A DNA stretch of 64,000 nucleotides from Granulicella sp. S190 (GCF_009766095.1 NZ_LMUD01000008.1:42323-106322), one strand, 5' to 3'; numbered from the stretch's first letter, positions 43,806 through 53,011 are shown. Made by a program: numbers and translations. Notes: generated by a model not told the origin, from the letters alone.

Positions 43806-44203
43806 CGTCTGATCCTGCAAAATCCGAAGAACAAAAGATCCGCGACCTCATCAGCGCCTGGGGCGAAGCCTCCGAAGCCGGAGACCTCACCGCCCTAATG
43901 CAACTCATGACCGAGGACGTCGTCTTCCTCACCTCCGGCAACGCGCCCATGCGCCGCAAGCAGTTCGCCGAAGCCTTCTCCGCCATGGCTGTAATCATGG
44001 ACCTCACCTGCCGCTCCAATGTTCAGGAGATCACCGTCAGCGGCGACCTCGCCCTCTGCTGGAATCTCCTCGAAGTCTCCATCACCCGCGTAGAGGATGG
44101 CGAAACCCGCAAACACGCCGGCAACGTTCTCACTGCACTTCGCCGCGGCCCCGACGGCCAGTGGCGCATCTGGCGCGACGCTAACCTACTCACCCTCGTT
44201 TAG
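43802..44203 (+). CDS. NTF2-like (DUF4440/SnoaL type) protein with apparent CTG start
   Basis: A small cytoplasmic protein of the NTF2-like cone-shaped fold. The first ATG, at 43898, would cut off the first helix, yet the same frame upstream encodes EEQKIRDLISAWGEASEAGD, which is exactly the family N-terminal helix. No ATG, GTG or TTG occurs in that frame before the helix. CTG at 43802 overlaps the dsbD stop (CTGA) and has an AAAAGGA site about nine bases upstream. A 133-residue product from CTG is therefore the best model. The rest shows EDVVFLTSGNAPMRRKQFA and RKHAGNVLTALRR. Function unknown. Confidence 0.65.
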   Translation: MTSDPAKSEEQKIRDLISAWGEASEAGDLTALMQLMTEDVVFLTSGNAPMRRKQFAEAFSAMAVIMDLTCRSNVQEITVSGDLALCWNLLEVSITRVEDGETRKHAGNVLTALRRGPDGQWRIWRDANLLTLV

Positions 44204-44204
44204 G

Positions 44205-45542
44205 CTACTTCCGTTTTTCTGCCTTGATCCGGGCAATCTCTTCCATCCGCTGGGCCAGCAGCTTCTCCCGTCCCTCATTCGTTGGATGGTAGTACTGCCG
44301 CCCCGCCAATCCCTTCGGCAGACATTCCATATCCGCCACGCGCCCCTCTACATCATGCGCGTACTGATACTCCTTGCCGTAGTCCAGCGACTTCATCAGC
44401 TTCGTCGGCGCATTCCGCAGATGCAACGGCACCGGCTCCGCGGCCGTCGCTTCAATATCCGCCTTCACCGCACCGTATGCAGTATAAACTGCATTCGACT
44501 TAGGGGCCAGCGCAAGATAAACCACCGCCTGCGCCAGCGCCAGTTCACCCTCCGGATGCCCCAGAAAGTGCATCGCATCCCGAGCACTCAAACAGAGATT
44601 CAAAGCCTCCGGTGCAGCCAGCCCAATATCTTCTATCGCCATCCGAACGATCCTCCGTGCACAGTACATCGGATCTTCGCCAGCCTCCAGCATCCGTCCG
44701 AGCCAGTACATCGCCGCATCCGGATCAGAGTTCCTCACACTTTTATGCAGCGCAGAGATGATGTCGTAGTGCTGCTCCCCCTTTTTGTCATATAGCAACA
44801 CTCGCCGCTGCATCGCCTCCGCGGCGAGCGGCTTCGTAATCAGCTTCTCCCCACGACCCTCCGCAAGCTTCGCCGCTACATCCAGCGCATTTAACGCATT
44901 CCGAGCATCCCCGCTCGAGTACGAAGCAATCGTAGCCAACGCCTCCTCATCCGCCTCAACGCCGCTCGTTCCCAACCCACGCTCAACATCCGTCAACGCT
45001 CGCTGCAGCAGCCCAACCACCTGCTCTTCCGTCAACGCCACCAGCGTATACACTCTGCATCGCGACAGCAGCGCAGCATTAATCTCAAACGAAGGATTCT
45101 CCGTCGTAGCCCCTATCAACCGGATCGTCCCACGCTCTACATAAGGCAGAAACGCATCCTGCTGTGCCTTATTGAACCGGTGAATCTCATCCACAAACAG
45201 AATCGTCCGCGAACCGAAACTCGCAGCCTTCTCCGCCTCCACCATCACATTCTTGATCTCTTTGATCCCGCTCATCACAGCGGAAAACTCGATAAAGCTA
45301 GCCTGCGTCATCTGCGCAATAATCTTCGCGAGTGTAGTCTTCCCAGTCCCCGGCGGTCCCCAGAAGATCATCGAAGTCGGATCATCTCCCTCAATCGCCA
45401 ACCGCAGCGGTTTACCCGGCCCCAGCAGATGCTCTTGTCCGACATACTCCGCGAGCGTGTGCGGCCGCATTCTCTCCGCTAGCGGAGCCTGTCTGCCATG
45501 AGACGCAGCAGCACTGATCGGACTAGTGTCAAACAAACTCAT
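44205..45542 (-). CDS. rarA: replication-associated recombination protein A
   Basis: RarA (MgsA) is a AAA+ clamp-loader-like ATPase acting at stalled replication forks. The 445-residue product has Walker A FWGPPGTGKTTLAK (about 59-72), Walker B FVDEIHRFNKAQQD (about 114-127), sensor 1 GATTENPSFEIN (about 142-153), and the MgsA C-terminal tetramerisation region (DAAMYWLGRMLEAGEDP). The N-terminal LAERMRPHTLAEYVGQEHLL is typical. It overlaps the RNA methyltransferase gene upstream by four bases (ATGA), so the two are coupled. Confidence 0.96.
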   Translation of the reverse strand: MSLFDTSPISAAASHGRQAPLAERMRPHTLAEYVGQEHLLGPGKPLRLAIEGDDPTSMIFWGPPGTGKTTLAKIIAQMTQASFIEFSAVMSGIKEIKNVMVEAEKAASFGSRTILFVDEIHRFNKAQQDAFLPYVERGTIRLIGATTENPSFEINAALLSRCRVYTLVALTEEQVVGLLQRALTDVERGLGTSGVEADEEALATIASYSSGDARNALNALDVAAKLAEGRGEKLITKPLAAEAMQRRVLLYDKKGEQHYDIISALHKSVRNSDPDAAMYWLGRMLEAGEDPMYCARRIVRMAIEDIGLAAPEALNLCLSARDAMHFLGHPEGELALAQAVVYLALAPKSNAVYTAYGAVKADIEATAAEPVPLHLRNAPTKLMKSLDYGKEYQYAHDVEGRVADMECLPKGLAGRQYYHPTNEGREKLLAQRMEEIARIKAEKRK

Positions 45543-46348
45543 CGCGCCACCGCCGCATTTGCTCGTTGCCGACTGGCCTCATACAACAACAAAGACCCCG
45601 CCACAGCCGCATTCAAACTCTCCACCGGCCCAGGGCAGGGAATCGTCACCCGCGCATCGCACATCTCCATCCACTCTGCTGTCAGCCCACTTCCTTCGTT
45701 CCCAATCATCACCGCGCAGCCCACCGTAAAATCCATCTCCTGCGCCAGCACGACACCAAAATCATCTGCTCCGACAGCAGCAATCAAACGAACTCCACGC
45801 CTCTTCAATCCCTCGATTTCAGTAGCTGTACCACCAACCACCGGTACGCGAAACACGCTTCCCGCACTGGCCCGCAGAACCTTCTGGTTCCAGGCGCTCA
45901 CAGTGCCCTGCGTCGTCAGCACGCCAGCAGCCCCAAATGCCTCCGCCGACCGAACCAGCGTGCCCAGATTCCCCGGATCCTGCAAACCCGCCGCAATTAA
46001 AATCAAGGGAGCAGCTACCGTCTCAAACACATCCTCCAGCGTTCTCACCGGAGGCACCATCAGCGCAGCCACTCCCTGGGGCGACTGCGTCTCCACCACA
46101 CTCGCAAAGACCTCATCGGTGAGATGCAGGATTTCCACGCCTCTTGGGACCATGCGTGGCACTGGCCGTCGCTCGCTCACAAAGACGCTCTTCAAAACCA
46201 TCCCGCTGCGCAGCGCCTCTTCCAGCAGGTGATCGCCTTCGATCGCAACCATTCCCCCACTCAACCGCGCATGGCCCTGAAAAGCAGCCCGCAGCTGCTT
46301 TACTCGCGCATTTGCCCTACTCGAAACCACTGTATCCGAAGTCTGCAT
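45539..46348 (-). CDS. TrmH/SpoU family RNA 2'-O-methyltransferase
   Basis: A 269-residue knotted SPOUT methyltransferase modifying tRNA or rRNA ribose. The N-terminal substrate-binding domain (about 1-95) precedes the SpoU core with DPGNLGTLVRSAEAFGAAGV (about 122-141, motif 1), MIGNEGSGLTAEWM (about 205-218, motif 2) and IPCPGPVESLNAAVAGSLLLYE (motif 3). All three motifs are intact. It lies upstream of rarA in the same operon. The exact RNA target cannot be told. Confidence 0.93.
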   Translation of the reverse strand: MQTSDTVVSSRANARVKQLRAAFQGHARLSGGMVAIEGDHLLEEALRSGMVLKSVFVSERRPVPRMVPRGVEILHLTDEVFASVVETQSPQGVAALMVPPVRTLEDVFETVAAPLILIAAGLQDPGNLGTLVRSAEAFGAAGVLTTQGTVSAWNQKVLRASAGSVFRVPVVGGTATEIEGLKRRGVRLIAAVGADDFGVVLAQEMDFTVGCAVMIGNEGSGLTAEWMEMCDARVTIPCPGPVESLNAAVAGSLLLYEASRQRANAAVAR

Positions 46349-46492
46349 CTCCCCAAATCTTACGCCGTCCCCCTATCGGCCGGCCCCTGCTGTCATTCAA
46401 CCCAAAGAGGCGGTATGCTAAGGAGCGAGACTGATGCATCCCGCGCAGTGTCCGGGCCATGCGGGACCGACTCAGCGGCACAGGAGCAAGAT

Positions 46493-47137
46493 TTGACGGC
46501 CGAAACACTTCGTATTCATCCCGACGAGCCCGAACCAGCACTCATTGACTACGTTGTTGCCAGTTTGAACAGCGGCAACGTCGTCGCTCTGCCCACGGAC
46601 ACCTTCTACGGACTCGCCGTCGACCCGGTTAATCTACAGGCCGTCGATCGCATCTACGACCTTAAGGCCCGCGCTCGCCACAAACCGCTCTCGCTGCTCA
46701 TCGCCGAGGTAGCCCAGGCGTATGAGCTTGCCCGCCAGCTCGACTCAGCCTTCGACCGCCTCGCCGAAAAGTTCTGGCCAGGCCCCCTGACAATCGTCGT
46801 CAAAGCCGGCTCCAAGCTACCCCTTCGTGTCACCGCCAACACCGGGAATCTTGCCCTCCGCGTCCCTGAAGCAGCAATTCCTCGCGCCGTCGTCTCACGC
46901 CTGGGCTTGCCCATCACTGCCACCTCCGCAAACCTCGCCGGCCACCCCGAGTGCGCCTATGCCACCGGTGTCCGCGAGCAACTCGGCGACAAGATTCCCC
47001 TCATCGTCGACGGAGGCCCCACAGCTCGCACTACCGCGACCACCATCGTCGATCTCTCCGGTGGCGGGAACTCCTGGATGATCCTCCGAGAAGGTGCCAT
47101 CCCCACCCACGAGATAGCCCTCGCCCTTCAGCACTAG
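46493..47137 (+). CDS. tsaC: threonylcarbamoyl-AMP synthase
   Basis: TsaC/Sua5 makes threonylcarbamoyl-AMP for the t6A modification of tRNAs reading ANN codons. The 214-residue product has the YrdC-domain motifs PTDTFYGLAVDPVN (about 34-47), the phosphate-binding KARARHKPLSLLIAE (about 56-70), FWPGPLTIVV (about 91-100) and TSANLAGHPECA. TTG 46493 was chosen for its AGGAG site at six bases; the frame allows ATG 46415, which adds 26 unconserved residues. It is single-domain, without the C-terminal Sua5 domain. Start uncertainty does not affect the call. Confidence 0.92.
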   Translation: MTAETLRIHPDEPEPALIDYVVASLNSGNVVALPTDTFYGLAVDPVNLQAVDRIYDLKARARHKPLSLLIAEVAQAYELARQLDSAFDRLAEKFWPGPLTIVVKAGSKLPLRVTANTGNLALRVPEAAIPRAVVSRLGLPITATSANLAGHPECAYATGVREQLGDKIPLIVDGGPTARTTATTIVDLSGGGNSWMILREGAIPTHEIALALQH

Positions 47138-47270
47138 CGGTCTGCCTTCAGCCCAAACCCGCCTACAACTTTTGCGTCGAGCATCTCAGGTCTGACCCTG
47201 TAGACTAGCTCGATGCAAAAGTTGAACCATCTGGCATAGTCTTGGGTCTTCGCTCGCTCTCTGGAAAAAC

Positions 47271-47942
47271 ATGATCGCTCAATCCAATCTGCGCAGCCGA
47301 AGCACCAGCAGCGGTGGCCTCCTACGCCGCCTGCTCGCTCTGCTTCTCATCCTCGTCACTGGTTGGTGCATCTGGGTCTACGTGCAGATCGACACCATCG
47401 CCAGTCAGGACAACGCACAGCCCGCCGACGCCATTGCCGTCTTCGGAGCAGCCGAATACTCCGGCCACCCATCCCCCGTCCTTCACGCCCGCCTCGACCA
47501 CGCCGTCGAGCTCTACCGCAAACAGATCGCCCCGCTCGTCATCACCCTCGGCGGCGGCAGCGACAAGGACTCCGGCAACACCGAGGGTGGAGTAGGTCGC
47601 GACTATCTCCTCGCCAACGGCATTCCCTTCGCTAACATCATCGCCGAGACCCGCTCCATCGATACTGAGCAGCAGGTTCACCGGCTCGCCGCCATTGCCC
47701 GCGAGAACAATCTCCACCACATCGTCGTCGTCTCCGACGGCACCCATCTCTTTCGCATTCGCCAGCTCTGCGTAGACGCCGGTCTCGACGTATACACCTC
47801 GCCACGACCCGCCCTTGGCCATATCAGCAACTACGATCTCACGATGCGCTACGTACACGAGATCATTAGCTACACAGCCCTTCGCCTCAACGTAAACGTC
47901 AGCTTCCTGCACAGTTGGCTTGAGGGTAAGTCCGACGTCTAG
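47271..47942 (+). CDS. YdcF/SanA-like DUF218 membrane protein
   Basis: A 223-residue protein with an N-terminal membrane helix (about 19-38) and a periplasmic DUF218 domain. DAIAVFGAAEYSGHPSPVLH (about 56-75), LVITLGGGSDKDSGNTEG (about 95-112) and HIVVVSDGTHLFRI are the family signatures. DUF218 proteins (YdcF, ElyC, SanA) act in envelope integrity or bind nucleotide-like ligands; the exact role here is unknown. It follows tsaC by 133 bases and converges with the DUF92 gene, four bases away. Confidence 0.88.
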   Translation: MIAQSNLRSRSTSSGGLLRRLLALLLILVTGWCIWVYVQIDTIASQDNAQPADAIAVFGAAEYSGHPSPVLHARLDHAVELYRKQIAPLVITLGGGSDKDSGNTEGGVGRDYLLANGIPFANIIAETRSIDTEQQVHRLAAIARENNLHHIVVVSDGTHLFRIRQLCVDAGLDVYTSPRPALGHISNYDLTMRYVHEIISYTALRLNVNVSFLHSWLEGKSDV

Positions 47943-47946
47943 GTAG

Positions 47947-48831
47947 TCATCTGCTCCGCGCAATCCACACATACGGCAACGTCGCCGCCAACAATGTCGA
48001 ACTAAAGTTGACCAGGTCGTTTCCCAGCCAACCGCGCTCCTCTACTGTTGCCCCCAGGAAACTATCGAACAAAAGTCCAACGCAGGCTGCAGTAAACACT
48101 AGGGCCGGATCTGACCCGAGTGCGTGATGCAGAGAACCCGCGCCGACCACTACGCCCACTGCCGCGACTCCAGCAACACTCCCGGCCAAGCTGACTCCAC
48201 CGTCTTTTCCCGGCAGCACACGACGAAATGTCGTGATAAGCCATGCCTTGCCACCAACGGCCTGTCCGATCTCCGATGACACTGTGTCCGCCGCGGCCTC
48301 CGCTAGTGCTGCAATGCACCCGGCATACCAGCCCATCCAGGCGCAAAACGCAGCTACCCCGATGTTCGCGAGGATCTGCGAAGCTTGCCTCCCACTTCGA
48401 TGCTCCGCAAGTCCACGTCTTTCCTTTGCGGTACGCCCAAACCGTGTCGCTCCGAATGCAAGCAACGACAAAGCAATCAAAGGCATAAGCGCGGGCCTTG
48501 CTAACGGCGTACCGCCGAGCCCAGTCAAGCCCATCGGAGCCTGAGACAGAATCATGCATGCCGCCAGGCCGGTGCCGGCGGCAGCGAGGGTCGACGAGCG
48601 TGTCCGCCAGGCCAGCGCCGCCAGGCCGAAGCTAAACAGCACAGGCAACACGAGTGGCTGAAAAGGAGATGCCGAGGCGGCAGCACTCCGGATCGTGACC
48701 GAAACCGCACCAAATAACAAGAACGGCACCAGCACAAGAACTAATACTCTTGACTGCAACCGGTCTCGCACCTCCGGGATGGACTTCTTCGAGCCTCTGT
48801 AACCCTCCACCACTTGTATTTCCCCTTCCAT
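47947..48831 (-). CDS. DUF92 integral membrane protein
   Basis: A 294-residue protein with about eight hydrophobic segments in the DUF92 family (related to plant VTE6 phytyl-phosphate kinase). Diagnostic stretches are GATRFGRTAKERRGLAEHRSGR (about 127-148, charged loop), AALAEAAADTVSSEIGQAVGG (about 175-195) and DGGVSLAGSVAG (about 210-221). The conserved ADTVSSEIG is typical. A prenyl-phosphate kinase activity would fit quinone or prenyl salvage, but this is inference. Its start region overlaps nothing credible; a divergent lipoprotein gene begins at 48907. Confidence 0.88.
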   Translation of the reverse strand: MEGEIQVVEGYRGSKKSIPEVRDRLQSRVLVLVLVPFLLFGAVSVTIRSAAASASPFQPLVLPVLFSFGLAALAWRTRSSTLAAAGTGLAACMILSQAPMGLTGLGGTPLARPALMPLIALSLLAFGATRFGRTAKERRGLAEHRSGRQASQILANIGVAAFCAWMGWYAGCIAALAEAAADTVSSEIGQAVGGKAWLITTFRRVLPGKDGGVSLAGSVAGVAAVGVVVGAGSLHHALGSDPALVFTAACVGLLFDSFLGATVEERGWLGNDLVNFSSTLLAATLPYVWIARSR

Positions 48832-48906
48832 TCAGCCTCTCACCTCTCCGTGATTTACAATCGAACCTTGAGCATAGCCAACACCAGCACCAGCGCGGGA
48901 GCAGTT

Positions 48907-50388
48907 TTGCACTTAGCAAGTATCGAAGTAAAAAGAACCACTCAGTTGCGGCCGCATCGGCGCCCCGTTCGGTCTGCAGTTCAGACCCTCCGGTCAACAC
49001 TTAGCCTCGCAATGGTAGCGGTCGTTGTCGCAGCGATCAGCGGTTGCGGTAACAACTACCGCCCTGTCATCAGCGCTATCAATCCTGTTGGTCCGGCTGC
49101 GCAGCCGCAGAAGTTTGCTGTAGCGATCTCAAGCACCGGCACGGCTGCAAATGCAACCCCAGGCTTGCTGACCTTTGTGGACTTCGGCGGAGATACGGTT
49201 CTGATTACGGCTAACGTGGGCGTGAATCCTTACTACCTCATCCTGAACGGCAGTACCACCACCGCCGCCAGTACTGGCTTCACGCTCAACAGCGATCACA
49301 CCCTTACCACCTTCAGCATCTTTACCGGCTTGCTTACCAGCCAGATTCTCCAGACCACACTTCTCCCAAATGCTAATCCCGTCGCGATCTTTCCCGAAGG
49401 AATCAACACCTACGTCACAGATCCCGGCTTGAATGTTGTCTCGCAGTTCACCGGTTCTCCGCTGGTCCTTCAGCAGCAGTTTGGAATCGATCCGACGTTC
49501 AAACCCATTTATACCGTCGGCGTCCCCAACGCCCCTCGCGTCTACGCGATCAGTCAAAGCAACCCAGTTGGTTCTCCCGGCCGGGTCAATACCATCGAAA
49601 CGACCAGCAACACGCTCGATCCCACGGCCATTCCGGTTGGCGTCAACCCTGTCTACGGCGTCATGACTGCCGACGGCAAACGTGCCTTCATCCTGAATCA
49701 AGGAGATGGTACCGTCTCGGTGATTAACGCCCAGACCAATACGCTGGATACGGTTCCCGCGGGATCCACGAATCCCATCAAGGTCGGGACGTCGCCGCTG
49801 TGGGCGGACTTCGCGCCACTTCGCAATGAGATGGTTGTCGTCAACTCAGGCGATGGCGTGACTCCAGGGTCTCTCAGCGTTATCAGCATTCCCCTCTGCT
49901 CGGCTACAACCCAGGTCGGAAATCCAAACTGCGATCTCAATAACCCAGTCGACGCTCTCGGCTTCGGCAATGTCATAGCCAATATTCCAGTTGGAGTAAA
50001 CCCCATCATGGTTGGCGTGCTTCAAGACACCACTAACAGCCGTGCATACGTGGTTAATAAGGGCGACATAAGCCTGCCTTGCGCAGCTCCGGGTGTAGCC
50101 GTCACAGCCAGTACCACTACTTGCACGGTCTCGGTAATCAACCTGGACAGCAACACCGTCATCGCAACTATTCCCCTTCCTCTCAGCATCAACGTCGATG
50201 CAGCAACACCGTTCGCAAACGGCCACCCGAACTACATCGCAGTCACCAGCGGCACTCCCACCGGCAAGGTATACGTCACCTCAGGGGATACCAATTTCAT
50301 GACCATTATCCGAACCGATACAGATGCCGTAGACACTACCGCTCCGTTACAGGGTGCAGGCGTGTCAGTCCGCGTAACTCAACCCTAA
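48907..50388 (+). CDS. secreted YVTN-type beta-propeller lipoprotein
   Basis: A 493-residue exported protein. From TTG 48907 (GGGAG site about six bases upstream) the N terminus is basic (HRRPVR), then hydrophobic, with lipobox AISGC near residue 46. The mature part is a repeated beta-propeller rich in T, V, N, P and G, with repeats such as VGVNPVYGVMTADGKRAFILNQ and VINLDSNTVIATIPLPL that resemble YncE/40-residue YVTN propellers. The last repeats contain cysteines (LPCAAPG, TTCTVSV). A longer upstream frame lacks a signal peptide. Function unknown, possibly extracellular or periplasmic binding. Confidence 0.82.
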   Translation: MHLASIEVKRTTQLRPHRRPVRSAVQTLRSTLSLAMVAVVVAAISGCGNNYRPVISAINPVGPAAQPQKFAVAISSTGTAANATPGLLTFVDFGGDTVLITANVGVNPYYLILNGSTTTAASTGFTLNSDHTLTTFSIFTGLLTSQILQTTLLPNANPVAIFPEGINTYVTDPGLNVVSQFTGSPLVLQQQFGIDPTFKPIYTVGVPNAPRVYAISQSNPVGSPGRVNTIETTSNTLDPTAIPVGVNPVYGVMTADGKRAFILNQGDGTVSVINAQTNTLDTVPAGSTNPIKVGTSPLWADFAPLRNEMVVVNSGDGVTPGSLSVISIPLCSATTQVGNPNCDLNNPVDALGFGNVIANIPVGVNPIMVGVLQDTTNSRAYVVNKGDISLPCAAPGVAVTASTTTCTVSVINLDSNTVIATIPLPLSINVDAATPFANGHPNYIAVTSGTPTGKVYVTSGDTNFMTIIRTDTDAVDTTAPLQGAGVSVRVTQP

Positions 50389-50428
50389 GTAAAATAGCGT
50401 GATCGGCGATTGTTCCAAATTCAAATAA

Positions 50429-50456
50429 GAAAGCCATCCTGAAAGGATGGCTTCTT
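50429..50456. terminator. bidirectional intrinsic terminator
   Basis: AAGCCATCCT (50431-50440) and AGGATGGCTT (50444-50453) form a 10-bp stem with a 3-base loop, with A-rich sequence before and CTTTATTTG after. It lies between the convergent propeller lipoprotein and RskA-like genes. Confidence 0.85.
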
Positions 50457-50477
50457 TATTTGCATATAGGGCCCGGT

Positions 50478-51380
50478 TTACTCTCCTGCTGAAGCTCCTA
50501 CCAGGATGATCGGCAGGGTAGGTGTCGTTGCGCCGCCTTCATCCTCTACTGTCACACCAAACGCCTTTGCTTCGACACCTTTTGGCAACGGTGGCAGGAT
50601 CACGCTCGCGTTTCCGCGGCTGTCCGGACGGAACGTACCAGCCGGGATCGGATTCTGTCCGGTAGCTGCCGGAATCAACCAAAGCTCATAGGTTTTGGAT
50701 GGCTGCAGCGGTTCTAAGTTGGTTGCCAGGAAGATCAACGTCCCTTTGCTCGCTACGTAGGTCGCTCTACCTTGCGGAACGGCAGGTGGCGCTCCCTTCA
50801 CGTTCAGGGTCACGCGAGTCGCTGAACTATCAGTTATTGCATCCACAATCTGGTGCGCTGCTGCTGCATCTGCCGTCAGGTGGTCAATCTTGCTAACCTG
50901 GTCGGTGACCGCTCCACGCAACATCTCGCGCTCTCTATAGAGGTCGCCGGTAGTGACAGCCAAACCGGCAGCAACCGCCCAGCCGATCCATGGCAATACC
51001 TTGCTCGCAGCTCCCCGCTTCGGCAACTCTTCTTCGGTCGAGTAGATGCTACCCGAGCCGCGTCCTAATCCATCCCCAGCAGGGGTTGAGGTCGAATCGG
51101 CTCGACTGGAAACGACTGCGTCTGCCGTACGATCGATCGGAATCGCTTTCTTTTCGCGTCCTACCTGCTTCATCAGGCGTTCGCGAGACTGTACTGAGGG
51201 CGATTGCAACTCCACCGTGTGGGCATAGATTGCAAGATCTCCTTGAATCTCCGCCAACTCACGGAGAGCGTCCGGTGACTGCTCCACATAGGCAGCAATC
51301 TCTGCCATCTCTTTCTGTGGAAGAAGCTGCATGGCAAACAACGCCAGATCTTCGGATGTGATACGCCGCGGTTCGCTCAT
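50478..51380 (-). CDS. anti-sigma factor, RskA-like
   Basis: A 300-residue single-pass membrane protein that should sequester its partner ECF sigma factor. The N-terminal helical cytoplasmic domain (ITSEDLALFAMQLLPQKEMAEI, about 7-28) resembles RskA-type anti-sigma domains without the zinc HxxxCxxC motif. A membrane helix follows near 129-145 (VLPWIGWAVAAGLAVTTGD). The periplasmic RskA C-terminal domain (about 185-298) has YELWLIPAATGQNPIPAGTF. Its start overlaps the sigma factor stop by four bases. Release probably follows regulated intramembrane proteolysis, as in the family. Confidence 0.9.
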   Translation of the reverse strand: MSEPRRITSEDLALFAMQLLPQKEMAEIAAYVEQSPDALRELAEIQGDLAIYAHTVELQSPSVQSRERLMKQVGREKKAIPIDRTADAVVSSRADSTSTPAGDGLGRGSGSIYSTEEELPKRGAASKVLPWIGWAVAAGLAVTTGDLYREREMLRGAVTDQVSKIDHLTADAAAAHQIVDAITDSSATRVTLNVKGAPPAVPQGRATYVASKGTLIFLATNLEPLQPSKTYELWLIPAATGQNPIPAGTFRPDSRGNASVILPPLPKGVEAKAFGVTVEDEGGATTPTLPIILVGASAGE

Positions 51381-51952
51381 GCTGGGAACGCCTTTCTCAG
51401 CGAAGTCAGAGCGCTGCGGATTCTTGTCTTGACAGTACCTAGCGGGTCGCCTGTCATCTCCGCGATCTCGGAGTGTGTCAACCCATCGAAAAACGCCATC
51501 TCCAGCGTCTTCCGCTGTTCTACCGGCAGCAGGTGGATGACGGCGCGTGCCTTCTCCATCAAACTGTTGCGTTCGGCTTCATTGGCAAGGTTGTAGTTTG
51601 AGGCCAATGCCATGTCATCGACCGACTCCATCGGCCGCTTCCTGCGAAGCGCGTCAATGGATCGATTTCTGGAGACTACAGCGAGCCATCCGCCCAGGCT
51701 ACCGCGAGTCGCTACAAAACCATCAGGGTTACGCCAGATCTGCATGAATATTTCCTGGAGGACGTCCTCAGCCGAGGAGGGGTCTCGAAGGACCCGTAGG
51801 GCCACCGAGTACACAACCTTTGAATAGCGATCAAATAGCGCCGCCATGGCGTACTCGTCCCCCCTCTGCACAAGTCCAAGTAGGACGATGTCGTCCTGCC
51901 CTGAGGGTGGTGGTGAATTCACGAGTCCCGTTTCTCTGTACATACAACGCAC
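51377..51952 (-). CDS. ECF sigma factor (SigK-like)
   Basis: A 191-residue extracytoplasmic-function sigma factor. Region 2 includes VVYSVALRVLRDPSSAEDVLQEIFMQIWRN (about 44-73, quoted by first and last residues) and WLAVVSRNRSIDALRR. Region 4 is LTHSEIAEMTGDPLGTVKTR with the helix-turn-helix near 160-180. It belongs to the group regulated by RskA-like anti-sigma factors, and the partner gene overlaps it. ATG 51952 or ATG 51943 may be the start. Targets are unknown; the promoter of this pair is likely autoregulated. Confidence 0.92.
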   Translation of the reverse strand: MRCMYRETGLVNSPPPSGQDDIVLLGLVQRGDEYAMAALFDRYSKVVYSVALRVLRDPSSAEDVLQEIFMQIWRNPDGFVATRGSLGGWLAVVSRNRSIDALRRKRPMESVDDMALASNYNLANEAERNSLMEKARAVIHLLPVEQRKTLEMAFFDGLTHSEIAEMTGDPLGTVKTRIRSALTSLRKAFPA

Positions 51953-52026
51953 CTACTACTATCGCAGATTCCCGAAAACATTAACAATTTAGGGTGCCTC
52001 AGGCAACCCCATGTAACCTAAAGAGA

Positions 52027-52056
52027 GTTACTTTTCTGAACCAGCAAGAGTAACTT
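52027..52056. promoter_or_regulatory. inverted repeat between ECF sigma gene and tlyA
   Basis: AGTTACT (52027-52033) and AGTAACT (52050-52056) are complementary arms separated by 16 bases, in the 225-base gap between divergent genes. It may be an operator for either gene. No regulator is implied. Confidence 0.3.
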
Positions 52057-52177
52057 TACCCGAAAAATCGTCGCCGCATAGATTTCATACTCCTCTGCTT
52101 AGGTAGATGCAATTTCATTCACGCGGATTAATTCTGCATAAGTTGTGCACAAGAATACATAGGAAAGATCCGAACGA

Positions 52178-52972
52178 ATGAGTAATCCCGTACAACTTCA
52201 GCGCGGAAAGTCACCAAAGTACCGTATTGACAAGCTTCTCGTAGAGCAAGGTCATGCTGCCTCCCGAGAACGCGCACAAGCCTTAATCCTCGCTGGTCGC
52301 GTCCTCGTTGACGAGCAGCGTATTGATAAAGCAGGTACCCTTATCCAATCCAATGCGGTCATCCGCCTTCTGGGAGCGGATCTGAAATACGTCAGTCGTG
52401 GCGGACTCAAGCTTGAACGCGCCCTCTCTCACTGGGCCATCGACCTCAGCCGCCTCGCTTGTGTCGACATCGGCGCCTCTACCGGAGGCTTCACCGACTG
52501 CATGCTCCAATCCGGCGCCTCCACCGTCCTTGCTGTCGATACAGGATATGGCCAGATCGCCCATAAGCTTCGCGACGACACTCGCGTCACCCTCCGCGAG
52601 CGAACCAACGCTAGACTCCTCACTCAAGGCGAACTCCTTATCCCAGGCCAAACCACCCCAGCCTTCCTTGCGATGGACGTCTCGTTCATCTCCGCGACTC
52701 TCGTTCTTCCCGCTGTACTTGCAGCGCTCAGCACACCTTCTCAAAGTTGGCAGGGAACCGCGGTCATCCTTGTGAAGCCACAGTTTGAAGCAGGTCGCGT
52801 CAACGTCGGTAAAGGCGGCATCGTCCGCGATCCCGACGCCCGTCAAGCCGCCATCGAGCGCGTGCGCGACTGTGTCGTTGACCAGCAGGGCACCAGCATC
52901 GACCTTATCGATTCCCCTATTCTCGGTATGGAAGGCAACCATGAGTATCTTCTGCACGCACGCTTCCTCTAG
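52178..52972 (+). CDS. tlyA: TlyA family rRNA (cytidine-2'-O)-methyltransferase
   Basis: TlyA methylates cytidines in 16S and 23S rRNA; it is sometimes described as a hemolysin, but the rRNA role is established. The 264-residue product has an N-terminal S4 domain (RIDKLLVEQGHAASRERAQA, about 13-32) and an FtsJ-like methyltransferase core with CVDIGASTGGFTDCMLQSGA (about 96-115), the K-D-K-E-type residues in YVSRGGLKLERAL, AMDVSFISA and VKPQFEAGR. Length is typical. Its start follows GGAAAG. It is divergent from the sigma factor operon. Confidence 0.93.
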   Translation: MSNPVQLQRGKSPKYRIDKLLVEQGHAASRERAQALILAGRVLVDEQRIDKAGTLIQSNAVIRLLGADLKYVSRGGLKLERALSHWAIDLSRLACVDIGASTGGFTDCMLQSGASTVLAVDTGYGQIAHKLRDDTRVTLRERTNARLLTQGELLIPGQTTPAFLAMDVSFISATLVLPAVLAALSTPSQSWQGTAVILVKPQFEAGRVNVGKGGIVRDPDARQAAIERVRDCVVDQQGTSIDLIDSPILGMEGNHEYLLHARFL

Positions 52973-53011
52973 AGTTACTGCCACACGACAATGCCTCGGC
53001 TTGAACAAAGG

